64,000 bases of DNA from Myxococcales bacterium (GTDB taxonomy: Bacteria > Myxococcota_A > Polyangia > Polyangiales > Ga0077539). This document shows, one piece after another, positions 27,033 through 36,101 of this stretch (its first letter is position 1; each line of letters begins with the position of its first letter). The DNA lies in assembly GCA_016793325.1 (NCBI GenBank), contig JAEUKI010000003.1, positions 124,001 through 188,000 on the forward strand, read 5' to 3'. The notes below the pieces were generated by a model that was given only the letters and a program-made list of their open reading frames with translations, did not search any database and had not been told where the DNA came from. A program made the position numbers and the translations under genes.

Positions 27033-28024
27033 TTCTTCGGGTTGTTGCGGGTCGATCCGGCGCCGCTGCTGTCGCCGATGAGCGACTGCAAGAGGTCGGG
27101 CGTGATGTTGAGCTCGCCGATTTTTTGGGCGTTCTCTGCGAGCTCGCGAAACGCCATCCCGATCATGAGCTTCGCGTCGCCGCCGGTGACGGCCGCGAGG
27201 GTCTTCCAGTCCATTCCTCGCACGGGGGCGAGCATCGTCTCGAGCGCGTACGCTTTGGACTCGGCCGAGAGCTTGTCGTTCGCCACGCGCTTCTCGATGA
27301 GCTCTGCGCGCTGGGTCTCGACGGCGATGTCCGCGCGCACGACGGTCTCGCGGATCTGGAGCTGCTTCTGCTCGACCGCGATCGCGGTTTGGAGCTCATT
27401 TTCTTTGATGATTCGCTCTTGTTCGACCGCTGCGTTGCGCCGCGCGTAGATCGCCTCGTCCGCCGCGCGCAGCAGCGCCTCGCGCGCTTCGGCCTCGAGC
27501 GCCCGCGCCATTTCGGGCGACGGGCGCACCGAGAGAACGGTTACCGAGAGGACCTCTACGCCGAGGTTGCCCGTCGCGCTGTTCTCGCGGAGCGACTCGA
27601 GGAGCGTCCCAGTGAGCTCTTCGGCCGCGCCGAGCGCCGCGCGGAGAGCGAGCTTCTGGAGCACCGCGCGCGTCGCGGTCTGCGCGCTTCGAACGAGCCG
27701 CTCTCGCAGCTTCTGCGGGTCGTCGGTGTGGTAGCGACCCGCTGCATCGACGGTGTAGTCGAGCTGTTCAGCGAGCGCCTTCGCGTCGATCACGCGGTAC
27801 GTGAGCTGCCCTTGCACCGTGAGCGTCTGATAGTCCGCGCTCTGTTCGGTGAACGCGAAGGGAACGTCCTCGCTCACCATCGACACGAGCGCGATCGACG
27901 ACGACGGCGCGTAATACAAGAACGAGAGCCCCAGCCCTTGTCGCTTGCAACGCCCGTTTGCGTACTGCAGCACGAACGTCGTCGGCGGGGCCTTCAAATA
28001 GCGAATCCCAAAGAAGCTCGGCAC
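27029..28024 (-). CDS. SPFH/Band 7 domain protein
   Basis: A 331-residue protein starting at GTG 28022-28024. The SPFH domain covers about residues 10-185 (phrases QYANGRCKRQG, LTVQGQLTYRVIDAKALA, LSVTVLSVRPSPEMARALEAEAR). A helical coiled-coil segment (residues 185-265) follows, with a Gly/Asn-rich tail. There is no transmembrane helix or signal peptide; the protein probably binds the membrane or forms oligomeric rings from the cytosol, as many prokaryotic SPFH proteins do. It leads a tight operon with the NAD-kinase-like gene, a small secreted protein and a methyltransferase. This is a locus separate from the flotillin operon near 34 kb. Confidence 0.92.
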   Translation of the reverse strand: MPSFFGIRYLKAPPTTFVLQYANGRCKRQGLGLSFLYYAPSSSIALVSMVSEDVPFAFTEQSADYQTLTVQGQLTYRVIDAKALAEQLDYTVDAAGRYHTDDPQKLRERLVRSAQTATRAVLQKLALRAALGAAEELTGTLLESLRENSATGNLGVEVLSVTVLSVRPSPEMARALEAEAREALLRAADEAIYARRNAAVEQERIIKENELQTAIAVEQKQLQIRETVVRADIAVETQRAELIEKRVANDKLSAESKAYALETMLAPVRGMDWKTLAAVTGGDAKLMIGMAFRELAENAQKIGELNITPDLLQSLIGDSSGAGSTRNNPKK

Positions 28025-28199
28025 GGCAAATCTCCCTCGTCTCCGCGCGGGCGGCCAACGTGCCCGCGCGGGAGGTCACCGCCGATCGCGCGAGGAAGTT
28101 CGCGGCGTGACGGCGGGCCAACAGTCGTTAGTTGCCGTATGCAACGAAGTCAAGGGGCCGGTTATTCCCCGCGCGATCGCGCCAGTGACGGCTCGAGGG

Positions 28200-28736
28200 T
28201 CAGCGCGGAAAATCCTCTTCGTTCGGGTCGTCCTCGAGCTTCGCGCCCTCGAGCCCGCCGCACTTGCGAAGGGCTTCGTACACGACGACCGCCGCGGCGC
28301 TTGCGAGGTTGATCGAGCGCACCGCGCCCGCGGTAGGGATCCCGTAGGTGCGCGCTTCGTGGCGCGCGAGCAAGTCCCGCGGGAGCCCCGAGGATTCCTT
28401 GCCGAACACGAGCGCGTCGCCGGGGGCGACGTCCATGTCGAGGTAGCTCGTCTTGGCGTTGGCGCTGAAGAGCAAGAGCTTCGAGCTGGGATTCTTCAGC
28501 TCGAACGTCCGCAGGTCCGGGTGCACCGACAGCGAGACGAGGTGCCAGTAGTCCAGGCCCGCTCGCTTGACCGCCTTTTCGTCGATGCGAAACCCGAGCC
28601 TGCCGACGAGGTGGAGCTCGGCCTGGGTCGCGGCGCAGAGCCGCGCGATGTTGCCTGTGTTTTGTGGGATCTCGGGCTCGACCAGCACGATTCTCAACGG
28701 AGGAACGAGCGGCGAAACGCGGAGCTTGCGCGCCAT
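28200..28736 (-). CDS. trmL: tRNA (cytidine/uridine-34 2'-O)-methyltransferase TrmL-like (SPOUT)
   Basis: A 178-residue SPOUT-class methyltransferase starting at ATG 28734-28736. It carries VEPEIPQNTGNIARLC at the N-terminus, the SAM knot residues in VFGKESSGLP, and IPTAGAVRSINLASA near the C-terminus, all typical of TrmL, which methylates the wobble ribose of tRNA-Leu. The length is normal for TrmL (about 155-160) plus a short acidic tail (DDPNEEDFPR). It is a single gene, divergent from the outer-membrane-like gene. Confidence 0.92.
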   Translation of the reverse strand: MARKLRVSPLVPPLRIVLVEPEIPQNTGNIARLCAATQAELHLVGRLGFRIDEKAVKRAGLDYWHLVSLSVHPDLRTFELKNPSSKLLLFSANAKTSYLDMDVAPGDALVFGKESSGLPRDLLARHEARTYGIPTAGAVRSINLASAAAVVVYEALRKCGGLEGAKLEDDPNEEDFPR

Positions 28737-28765
28737 GGTCGCGGGACGATACCGTCTCGTTCGCT

Positions 28766-30019
28766 GTGAAGCCCGAGCGAATCTGCGGTCCCAGCCGAAA
28801 CGAGCGTCGCCGCGGTGCGAGCGCGTTCGTCGCGCTGTCATTGGGAGTTGGACTTGCGCTCACGAGCGCCCCGCGCGAAGCCCGCGCGGAGACCAACGAC
28901 CTCGCGCTCAATCGACTGACGTTCTTCGACGGCTCGGCGCCAGGCGCGGCGATGCCCGAGTGGCAATTTCGCGGCGGGTGCGGGACCGAGATGTCTCCTG
29001 CGGTGTTTCCGCGGTGCAATCCGGACAACACGCTGTTCGCGAATTTGACCAACGAGCTCGCCGGCGTGCTCGCGCCCGCGCTGCTCGCGCCCGCGTCGAC
29101 CATTGGCTACAACCGCACGTACATCGGCTACGAGCACTCGATCACGAACATCAACAACAGCCCCACGGGGCTGCAGCACTGGGCGAGGGGCACCGAAGGG
29201 TCGGTCCCCGCCGCGGTGACGGGCAACGGGACCGAGCGAACGCGCTCGCGCGTGCCCGACGTGTTGTTCGTCTCGCGATTGCACATGCGTCACGGGTTGC
29301 CGTTCGGGTTCGAGCTCGGCGTGCAGGGCTCGTACGTGCACGACTCGACGATGGTCGCGATGGGGCTCGACATCAAATGGTCGCTCTGGGAGGGATTTCG
29401 CCGAGGAATCGGCTTCATTCCTGACTTCGCGATCCGCGGCTCGGTCAACACGCTCGTCGGCAACCAGCAGCTCTACCTCACGATCGTCGGCATCGACGCG
29501 GTGCTCTCGAAGAACATCGCGATCGCTGGGACGTTCAACATCACGCCGTACGTCGGCGGACAAGCGCTGCTCGTCTTCGCAGACTCGACGGTGATCGACG
29601 CGACGCCGCTGCGCTCGGGCTATCAAGAGTGCGCCCGTCGTCGAACGAACTTCACGACCGACCCGATGACGGGTCAGACGTCGTCGAACCTCATTTGCGA
29701 CGCGGGCTCGGGCACGCCGATGGGCGCCGACAGCGACTCGTTCAACGACGTGGTGTTCACGCCGACGCGGCTCATTCGCGGCCGCGCGCTCGGCGGGCTC
29801 CGCATCAAGTACGGCGTGTTTCAGTTCACTGGCGAGTTCGCGATGGACATCCTCACGCCCGGCTGGCTCACCGGCGGCTGCGGCGGGACGGGCAGCATGC
29901 CCGCGTACTGCGTGTCCGGACGCCCCGTCGACCCGAACTCGTCGCAGCGCGATCAGATCCGCGTCGACCAGAACTTCCGACAGTTCTCGGTCAACCTCGC
30001 CGCGGGCGTCGTGTTCTGA
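28766..30019 (+). CDS. Hypothetical outer-membrane-like protein
   Basis: A 417-residue protein starting at GTG 28766. The signal peptide (GASAFVALSLGVGLALTSAPREARA, cleavage after residue about 42) leads into a Gly/Asn-rich mature part with alternating beta-strand character, for example RLHMRHGLPFGFELGVQG and TPYVGGQALLVFAD, ending in FSVNLAAGVVF. The terminal Phe and strand pattern suit an outer-membrane beta barrel. Two Cys pairs (one in the mature start, one near residue 330) may be disulfides. Function is unknown. Downstream DUF952 starts 9 bases after the stop. Confidence 0.8.
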   Translation: MKPERICGPSRNERRRGASAFVALSLGVGLALTSAPREARAETNDLALNRLTFFDGSAPGAAMPEWQFRGGCGTEMSPAVFPRCNPDNTLFANLTNELAGVLAPALLAPASTIGYNRTYIGYEHSITNINNSPTGLQHWARGTEGSVPAAVTGNGTERTRSRVPDVLFVSRLHMRHGLPFGFELGVQGSYVHDSTMVAMGLDIKWSLWEGFRRGIGFIPDFAIRGSVNTLVGNQQLYLTIVGIDAVLSKNIAIAGTFNITPYVGGQALLVFADSTVIDATPLRSGYQECARRRTNFTTDPMTGQTSSNLICDAGSGTPMGADSDSFNDVVFTPTRLIRGRALGGLRIKYGVFQFTGEFAMDILTPGWLTGGCGGTGSMPAYCVSGRPVDPNSSQRDQIRVDQNFRQFSVNLAAGVVF

Positions 30020-30027
30020 CCGTCGCG

Positions 30028-30402
30028 ATGGCGACCGAGGCCGAGCGATCGAGGTGGCTCTTTCACGTGGTCGAACGCGAGCGCTGGGAGCGCGGCGACG
30101 ACCCGTATCGGCCCGACTCGCTCGCGCGCGAGGGGTTCGTTCACTGCTCGTACCGCGACGCCGTGGTCGAGAGCGCGAGGCTTTACTTCGCGCCCGACGC
30201 GGCGCTCGTCGTGCTCGAGCTCGACCCGACTCGCATCGACGCGTTGATCGACGTCGCCAGGACGCCGCGCGGTCCCATGCCGCACGTGCACGGGCCCATT
30301 CCCCGCAGCGCCGTTCGCGCGGTGCTCTCGCTCGACGAGGTCCCCTCGCGCGAAGACGCGCGAAGACGCGCGATGACCGCCGCGAGAGGACCCCGATCGT
30401 GA
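30028..30402 (+). CDS. DUF952 family protein
   Basis: A 124-residue protein. It begins with RWLFHVVERERWERG and has the family's conserved GFVHCSYRDAV segment and a C-terminal HVHGPIPRSAV phrase. The family is small, cytosolic and of unknown function; its fold resembles glutathione-S-transferase-like or ART-like domains in some members. The start is ATG 30028, 9 bases after the preceding stop, and the stop overlaps the next gene's GTG, so it is likely cotranslated with the MazG-like gene. Confidence 0.88.
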   Translation: MATEAERSRWLFHVVERERWERGDDPYRPDSLAREGFVHCSYRDAVVESARLYFAPDAALVVLELDPTRIDALIDVARTPRGPMPHVHGPIPRSAVRAVLSLDEVPSREDARRRAMTAARGPRS

Positions 30403-30806
30403 CCGATACACACGAAATCAACGATGAAGGCGCCCAAGACCGGCTCGAAGCCCTCGCGAGGCGCGTCCGAGCCTTCAACGCGGCCCGCGATTGGCGCCAG
30501 TTTCACTCGCCGAAGAACCTCGCGATGGCGCTCGTGATCGAAGCCGCCGAGCTCGCCGAGCCGTTTCGTTGGGACGACGACCAACGCTCGTGGGAGCGCG
30601 CCGCGTCGAGCGAAGGCCGCGAAGCGCTCTCGAAAGAGATGGCCGACGTGATGCTCTTGCTCTTGTCGCTCGCGGACTACAACGAGATCGACCTCGTGAA
30701 GGCGACGCTCGAAAAGCTCGCGCTCAACGAGGCGCGATACCCCGCGGAGCGCGCGCGCGGACGGGCCGACAAATACACGGCGTACGTCGAGCCCGAAGAG
30801 CCGTAA
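30399..30806 (+). CDS. MazG-like nucleotide pyrophosphohydrolase
   Basis: A 135-residue protein starting at a GTG that overlaps the DUF952 stop. It carries LAMALVIEAAELAEPFRW and EMADVMLLLLSLADY, the two EExx(D/E) type helices that coordinate Mg2+ in the MazG/dUTPase all-alpha superfamily, and ends in KYPAERARGRADKYT-like basic residues (RYPAERARGR). Closest in form to RS21-C6/dCTPase-type single-domain MazG proteins, which hydrolyse non-canonical or excess nucleotide triphosphates to monophosphates (house-cleaning). Confidence 0.9.
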   Translation: MTDTHEINDEGAQDRLEALARRVRAFNAARDWRQFHSPKNLAMALVIEAAELAEPFRWDDDQRSWERAASSEGREALSKEMADVMLLLLSLADYNEIDLVKATLEKLALNEARYPAERARGRADKYTAYVEPEEP

Positions 30807-30883
30807 TTGTCTGTCCACGCGCTCGGTCGAGGCGGGCAGTGGGGCTTTACGGGGTGCGTGGTTGCGGTACGGTCCCACTCCTG

Positions 30884-31678
30884 ATGGGCATGGAAGCAAT
30901 CGCACTCGTCAAGCTCACGCCGGCGCAGATCGACGCGGCGTTTCCCGCAAAAGGATCCGATCGACCGGGCGCCGACGGCAAGCCGCTCAAGCTCGTCGCG
31001 CTCGAAGACTCGGTGCTCGTCCTGCTCGGAACGAGCTTCGACCTCGAGCCCGACGAAGCGGGCTACGAGGTCCGCAAGCGCCTCGGCGACGCGCTCGACG
31101 CGCACGACGACACCCGCGGAATTCTCATCGTCCCCGACAAGGCGCGCCCGAAGAGCAAGCGCTACGCGGACGCCGTCGAAGAGGTCGGTGACCTCGGGTT
31201 CTGGGCGAAGCGGGTCGCGAAGGACTTCGTCCCCGCGAAGCGCACGAAGGCCGCCGACGTCGATGAAAACCTGAAGAAGACGATGCCGGACAACAACCCG
31301 TTCGGCGCGCAGCTCTCGTCGCTGATGGGCGGCTTTTCGCCGGACATCATGGCGCAAGCGCAGGCGATGCTCTCGAGCCCCGACGGCGCAAACATCTTCG
31401 CCGAAGCGCAGAAGCAGGTCGCCGCGATGATGGCGCAGCCGGGCGGGATGGACGCGCTCGCCAAGGGCCTGAGCGAGGCGCTCGGCGCCCAGGGGCTCGA
31501 CGCCGACGCGCTCAAGGGCCTCATTCCCGAGAAGATGCCGTCGCCCGAAGAGATGCAGGCTCTGTTCGAGAAGGGCCAGCAGGACCTCGAGAAGCTCCAG
31601 CGCGAAGACCCCACGAAGGTCGACGAGCTCAAGAAGAAGTTCGGCGATCTGCTCGGCACAGACGGCGAGAAGAAGTAG
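30884..31678 (+). CDS. Hypothetical soluble helical protein
   Basis: A 264-residue protein starting at ATG 30884 (a second ATG lies 6 bases later). The N-terminal 120 residues form an alpha/beta domain (ALVKLTPAQIDAAFP, GILIVPDKARPKSKRY). The C-terminal half is Met/Ala/Gln-rich and helical, with repeated short phrases such as MAQAQAMLSS and MMAQPGGMDALAKGL, ending in a Lys-rich coiled coil. No signal peptide or membrane segment. I recognise no family. It may be a lineage-specific chaperone-like or structural protein; that is a guess from composition. Confidence 0.78.
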   Translation: MGMEAIALVKLTPAQIDAAFPAKGSDRPGADGKPLKLVALEDSVLVLLGTSFDLEPDEAGYEVRKRLGDALDAHDDTRGILIVPDKARPKSKRYADAVEEVGDLGFWAKRVAKDFVPAKRTKAADVDENLKKTMPDNNPFGAQLSSLMGGFSPDIMAQAQAMLSSPDGANIFAEAQKQVAAMMAQPGGMDALAKGLSEALGAQGLDADALKGLIPEKMPSPEEMQALFEKGQQDLEKLQREDPTKVDELKKKFGDLLGTDGEKK

Positions 31679-31687
31679 CGGGGCAGA

Positions 31688-33109
31688 TTGCGCGCGCTCG
31701 CGCTGATCGCGACGCTCGCGGTCGCCTTCGTGACCCGAGCGATCGCACACTGGGGCAGGGCGGACATCGACACGGACGCGTACGGCCACTACATCGTGGC
31801 CCGACGCGCGCTCGATGCGCCGCTCGACCTGTCGGTGCACTGGGTGTGGTTGCCGGGCTGGCACGTCGTGCACGGGCTCTTCGACCTGTCGGGCCTCGGC
31901 TTCGAGGCGATCCGCGCGTTTTCGCTCGGGTGCTCGCTCGCCACGGTGGCGCTGTTGTTTTGGTGGGTCGAGCGCGAGGCGCGCGAGCTCGTCTCGTCGC
32001 TAGACACACACAATCAAGACACTCCAGCGCCCTTCGCGACGGTCGCCGCGACGGTCGCGGCGCTCTCGCTCGCCGTCGCTCGACCGGCGATCGACGCGGG
32101 CGGATCGGGCGAGCCCGAGGCCCTCTTCTCGTTGCTCGTGCTCGGCGCGGTGGCCTCCCTGCGAATCGACCGGCCCGCGCTCGCAGGAGCGCTCGCCGCC
32201 GCCGCGGCGCTCACGCGCTACGAAGCGTGGCCCTTCGTGGGCGCGTTGTTCGTGATCGAGCGGCTCGACGCGCGGTCCTCGGCGCGCCGAGCGCCACGGC
32301 GTGCGCTCGCGTGGGTGCTGCCCGCGATCGCGATCGGCCTGTGGTGCGTCGCGCACCGGATTCACAGCGGCGAGTGGCTCGCGTTCATCCGCGAGAATCG
32401 AGCGTTCGTCGCGCGGACGCTGCCTCGATTGCACGCAGCGCTCCCGCCGTGGCCGCGGCGAGCGCTGCAGTATCCCGTGATCGTTCCGTGGGCGAGCTGG
32501 GGGGTGATTCCGATAGGGCTCTGCGCGATCGGGGCGGTCATCGCAGCGAAGCGTCGACAAGCGTCGCTCTTCGTCGCGCCCGCGCTCTTGCTGGGATTTC
32601 TCACGTATTCGTGGGTTCGCGGCCAGCACCTCGGGCTCGTGAGGCACGCCGTTGCGTACCTCCCGTTCTACGCGGCCGCGATCGGCGTCGGCGCCGCGTC
32701 GGCGCTTCGCGTGGCGCGCTCGTCGCGGGTGGCTCAGGGCGCGGGGGGCGCCGCGCTCGGGTTGATTCTGTGTGCCCGTGGCGTCGAGGGCGCGCGCGAG
32801 CATCGCGCGTCGGCCGAGCACGCCCTGGTCGACGAGCGTCGGGCGGCAGAGGTGCTTCGCGCCGAAGCGGGCGATCGAAGCCAGATCTTCTGCGACGTCG
32901 CCGCGGTCGAGGTCTTCTCTCGCGCCCACCGCTCTCGCTTCATCCGTTGGAACGGCGCCGACATCCGCCCGTACAACCTCACCGTCGCCGTCGAGCAGCG
33001 CGGCGGCGCGTGGGTCGTCTCGCGCCCCGAACGCGTCCGCGCCCTCCTTGCGTCGAGCGTCGTTCGCTACGAATCCCCCCGCCTCGTGGTACTCCGCGCG
33101 AATCGCTAA
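31688..33109 (+). CDS. Multi-pass membrane glycosyltransferase-like protein (GT-C type)
   Basis: A 473-residue protein starting at TTG 31688, 9 bases after the previous stop. It has about nine hydrophobic segments. The acidic residues early in the chain (HWGRADIDTDAYGHYIV, DxD-like at about 25-29) resemble the first extracellular loop of GT-C glycosyltransferases such as PMT/ArnT, which take sugars from polyprenyl phosphate. The second half ends in an extracellular soluble tail (residues 370-473). Its acceptor, lipid or protein, is unknown. Confidence 0.82.
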   Translation: MRALALIATLAVAFVTRAIAHWGRADIDTDAYGHYIVARRALDAPLDLSVHWVWLPGWHVVHGLFDLSGLGFEAIRAFSLGCSLATVALLFWWVEREARELVSSLDTHNQDTPAPFATVAATVAALSLAVARPAIDAGGSGEPEALFSLLVLGAVASLRIDRPALAGALAAAAALTRYEAWPFVGALFVIERLDARSSARRAPRRALAWVLPAIAIGLWCVAHRIHSGEWLAFIRENRAFVARTLPRLHAALPPWPRRALQYPVIVPWASWGVIPIGLCAIGAVIAAKRRQASLFVAPALLLGFLTYSWVRGQHLGLVRHAVAYLPFYAAAIGVGAASALRVARSSRVAQGAGGAALGLILCARGVEGAREHRASAEHALVDERRAAEVLRAEAGDRSQIFCDVAAVEVFSRAHRSRFIRWNGADIRPYNLTVAVEQRGGAWVVSRPERVRALLASSVVRYESPRLVVLRANR

Positions 33110-33181
33110 ACCACGCCCCAATCGAACGTCGTAGAAATGAGCCGAGCATCGGCCATAGACGAGACCGCTGAAATCAAATCG

Positions 33182-33232
33182 AACCGCCGCGAATCTCGCG
33201 AGAGAAGTACGACGATCGAATGAGCGGCGGTT
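33182..33232. terminator. Inverted repeat between convergent genes, possible bidirectional terminator
   Basis: AACCGCCGC (33182-33190) pairs perfectly with GCGGCGGTT (33224-33232) across a 33-base loop that itself contains the palindrome CTCGCGAG. The loop is long for a classic intrinsic terminator. It lies between the convergent glycosyltransferase and channel-like genes and ends in TTT on the plus strand. Confidence 0.4.
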
Positions 33233-33242
33233 TAGCTCGTCG

Positions 33243-33755
33243 CTACGCGGGCGACTCGCGCTCGGCGGCGATCTTGTCGAGCCGCGAGACGAGGGCGTCG
33301 ATGCGCGCGATGAGCGCGCGCTGGTCGCTCTGCGCAGCTTGATTGCGTGCGTCGACGTCGGCGCTCGGAGCCTCGAGCGCCTTCGCCGCCATCGCGGGGC
33401 CGATGGTGTTGAGCGCGGCCGCGATCGCCTTTCCCGCGGGGGTGACGGCGAAGATGTTCGCGTAGCCGACCGAGAGCGAGGTCGTCACGAAGACGAGCGC
33501 GTCCCAAAACGAGTTGACCCGTTTGTTTTCGCCCTTTTCGGCCACGTAGAAGAGCCACGCGCTCCCGAGGCACGTCACGACGAGCGAGTCGATCGGGTCT
33601 CGTGCGATCGCCGAACGAAGCTCTCGCTTGGCGCTGTCGTAGAGCGCGCCGAAGTCCTGCGCGGCCAGAACGCGGCCGAGCGCGCCGAGCGCGAGCGCCT
33701 CGGGGGCGCTTCGCTCGGTGGTCGTCGGGTTCTGCGGCGTGCTGTCGGACTTCAT
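33243..33755 (-). CDS. Potassium-channel-like two-helix pore protein with coiled-coil tail
   Basis: A 170-residue protein, 4 bases after the flotillin stop and therefore likely in its operon. Residues 56-73 (DSLVVTCLGSAWLFYVAE) form TM1, FWDALVFVTTSLSVGYAN (83-100) has the shape of a pore helix plus selectivity filter, and residues 103-128 form TM2 (AGKAIAAALNTIG). This matches the Ion_trans_2 / KcsA plan, where the filter reads TTVGYGD. Here it reads TTSLSVGYAN: the last GYG glycine is Ala and Asp is Asn, so ion selectivity may differ. Residues 140-165 (LIARIDALVSRLDKI) suggest a coiled-coil for assembly. Confidence 0.78.
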   Translation of the reverse strand: MKSDSTPQNPTTTERSAPEALALGALGRVLAAQDFGALYDSAKRELRSAIARDPIDSLVVTCLGSAWLFYVAEKGENKRVNSFWDALVFVTTSLSVGYANIFAVTPAGKAIAAALNTIGPAMAAKALEAPSADVDARNQAAQSDQRALIARIDALVSRLDKIAAERESPA

Positions 33756-33759
33756 GGTT

Positions 33760-35949
33760 TCAGCCCTGCGACGAAGCGGCGTCCGACTCTTCGCCAGCGG
33801 GGCGGACCTTGATGCCTTCGCCGCCAGCGTCGGCCGAGAGCGAGGCGAGCTTCGCCGCGAGCGCGGGGTCTTCTGCGGCGATCTTCTTGAGCTCCTCGGG
33901 CAGCGCGTTGACGAGCTTGCGCGCAGAGTCCGCGAGCTTGCCCGTGTCCACCTGCGCGAAGTTCATGAGCTCGCGCAGCAGCGGAAACGCAGCGCCCGCC
34001 TCGAGCACCGTCTTCAGCACAGGCGAGGCGGCGCCGAACACGCCGTTGCTGCCTTCGCCCGAAGCGTTGACGCCGGGGCCGCCGTTCATTTGAAGCACCT
34101 TGATCTCGCTGATCGCTTGCGCGGGCGTCATCAGCTCCTTGGTGACCGAAGGCAACACGTCGATCGCCTTCATCGCGATGTCGCGGAGCAAGAACTTCGT
34201 CGACACTTGGTTCTCGGCTTCGACGTACTTGCGCTTCGCGTCCGCCTCGGCTTCGCCCTTCTTGCGCGTCGCTTCAGCGAGCGCGATGAGGGCTTCGGCT
34301 TCGAGCTGCGCGGCCTTCGCGCGGGCCTCGGCGCTGATGCGCACGCGGTCTGCTTCGGCTTGCGCCTCGGTTCGAACGACTGCCGCGGCCGCGTCGGCGC
34401 TGAGCTGCTTCGACTTGGCGGCACCCTCGGCGCGCGCGATTTCACCGGCGGCCTCGGCTTGCTTCGCGGACGCTTCACCGTCGGCGTGCGCCCTCACGGC
34501 GGCGGCGCTGGTCTCTGCGTCGAGCTTTCGCGCGAAGGCCTCGCGCTCGGCGTCGATGCGGGACTTTTGCGCGGCTTCTTCGGCCTTGATGATCGCGATC
34601 TCGCGCTCGCGGCGGGCCTTCGCGGTCTCCTCGACGGTCACGATCGCCTGCGTGGCTTGCTGGCGCTCGGCCTCGGCCGCGGCCTTGAGGGCCTCTGCGC
34701 GCGCTTCGAGCTCCATCGCTTGGGTCACGGCGATCTGCTTGGCGACGCGCGCGGTCTCGATGGTCTTTTGCTTCTCGATCTCCGCGGCTTCGATGGCCTT
34801 TCGCTTCTCGACCTCCGCGGCCTCGATGGTCTTCATCTTCTCGACGTTGGCTGCTTCGACGGTCTTCATCTTCTCGATGGTGGCCGCTTCGATCTCGCGC
34901 TCCTTGGCGATGAGCGCGGCTTGCTGCGTCTTCTCGGACGCGATCTGCGCTTCGCGCGTCGCGGCGATGCGCATCGCTTCGGCGATCTCGAGCGCCTTCT
35001 GCTGCTCGATGCGCGCGGTCTCGACGGCTTGCTGCTTCTGCAGCGCGGCGGTCTCTTGCGAGCGCTGCTGCTCGTACACGACCGACGCGGTCGCCGCGGC
35101 TTGCGTGGCCGAGTACTCCTGAACGCGGCGCTGCTGGTCCGCTTCGTTGCGGCGATCGCGCTCGTCGGCCTCGAGGACCTTCTGGTGCGAAGTGACGTTT
35201 TGCTCGCGGATCGCGACCTCGGCTTCGCGCTCGATCTGGTTGGTCTTTCGCGCGTTGGCCTTCACTTGTTCGGTGATGGTCATCAAGCCCTCGGAGTCGA
35301 AGAACTCCGACGCGTTGAGGTCCTTGACCGGGACCATCGCGAGCGACGTGATCGACACGTTTTCGAGGGTCAATCCGTTCTTCTTGAGCTCTTCGGCGAG
35401 CACCTTCTGGATGCTCTCGGCGAAGTCCTTGCGGTTGGTGTGCAGCTCCATGAAGGACGAGTTGGCGGCGACCGAGCGGAGCGCGTCGGTGAGCTTTCCT
35501 TCGATGAGGTCGCCGATCGCGTGCTCGTCGAGGTTGCGCTCACCGAACGAACGCGCGGCGGCCATGACGTCGTCGGCGATCGGCTCGACCTTGATGTAGA
35601 GCTCGGTCGTGACGTTCGCGCGGATCTTGTCGCGCGTGACGAGCGCCATCGCGCCCGAGCGATCGACGCTGAGCTTCAGCGATCGCAGCGACACGCGGAG
35701 CAGCTGGTGCAGGATCGGAAAGACCGTGACGCCGCCGCCGATGACGACCTTGTTTCCGCCCGCGCCGGTGCGGACGAGCGCCTCGTCCGCGCCACAGCGC
35801 CGGTAGAACCGCGCCACGGTCACGAGCAGCAGCGTGATGAGAAAGACGCCGCCGACGGCGATGAGCGCCGTGACGACGAACTGCGGCCGCTCCCAGAACG
35901 GCGTGTTGGTCGCCTGCGCGATGGTCTCCAGCATTGTCCAGTGATTCAT
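33760..35949 (-). CDS. Flotillin-family membrane protein (YqiK-like)
   Basis: A 729-residue protein. The ATG 35947-35949 is preceded by a strong ribosome binding site AGGGAGGT (35956-35963 on the minus strand). An N-terminal transmembrane helix (residues about 26-48) is followed by an SPFH domain (about 50-220) and a very long Ala/Glu/Lys-rich coiled coil (225-600). YqiK-type flotillins gather in detergent-resistant membrane patches and act as scaffolds. It is flanked upstream by a YqiJ-like gene, as in enterobacteria, and downstream by a channel-like gene, which is not the usual partner. Confidence 0.94.
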   Translation of the reverse strand: MNHWTMLETIAQATNTPFWERPQFVVTALIAVGGVFLITLLLVTVARFYRRCGADEALVRTGAGGNKVVIGGGVTVFPILHQLLRVSLRSLKLSVDRSGAMALVTRDKIRANVTTELYIKVEPIADDVMAAARSFGERNLDEHAIGDLIEGKLTDALRSVAANSSFMELHTNRKDFAESIQKVLAEELKKNGLTLENVSITSLAMVPVKDLNASEFFDSEGLMTITEQVKANARKTNQIEREAEVAIREQNVTSHQKVLEADERDRRNEADQQRRVQEYSATQAAATASVVYEQQRSQETAALQKQQAVETARIEQQKALEIAEAMRIAATREAQIASEKTQQAALIAKEREIEAATIEKMKTVEAANVEKMKTIEAAEVEKRKAIEAAEIEKQKTIETARVAKQIAVTQAMELEARAEALKAAAEAERQQATQAIVTVEETAKARREREIAIIKAEEAAQKSRIDAEREAFARKLDAETSAAAVRAHADGEASAKQAEAAGEIARAEGAAKSKQLSADAAAAVVRTEAQAEADRVRISAEARAKAAQLEAEALIALAEATRKKGEAEADAKRKYVEAENQVSTKFLLRDIAMKAIDVLPSVTKELMTPAQAISEIKVLQMNGGPGVNASGEGSNGVFGAASPVLKTVLEAGAAFPLLRELMNFAQVDTGKLADSARKLVNALPEELKKIAAEDPALAAKLASLSADAGGEGIKVRPAGEESDAASSQG

Positions 35950-36101
35950 CGATGGACCTCCCTCAATTTGAATTGTTGTGCGTGATTGAATCGAGCGTGA
36001 GCGTTCGGGATCGCCGCGCGGTCGCGAGGCGAAAAGGGAATGCTTTCAGTCGCGCCGCGAGGGCGGACAAAGTCTCGGGAGCGTAGGCGAACGACCGGGG
36101 C

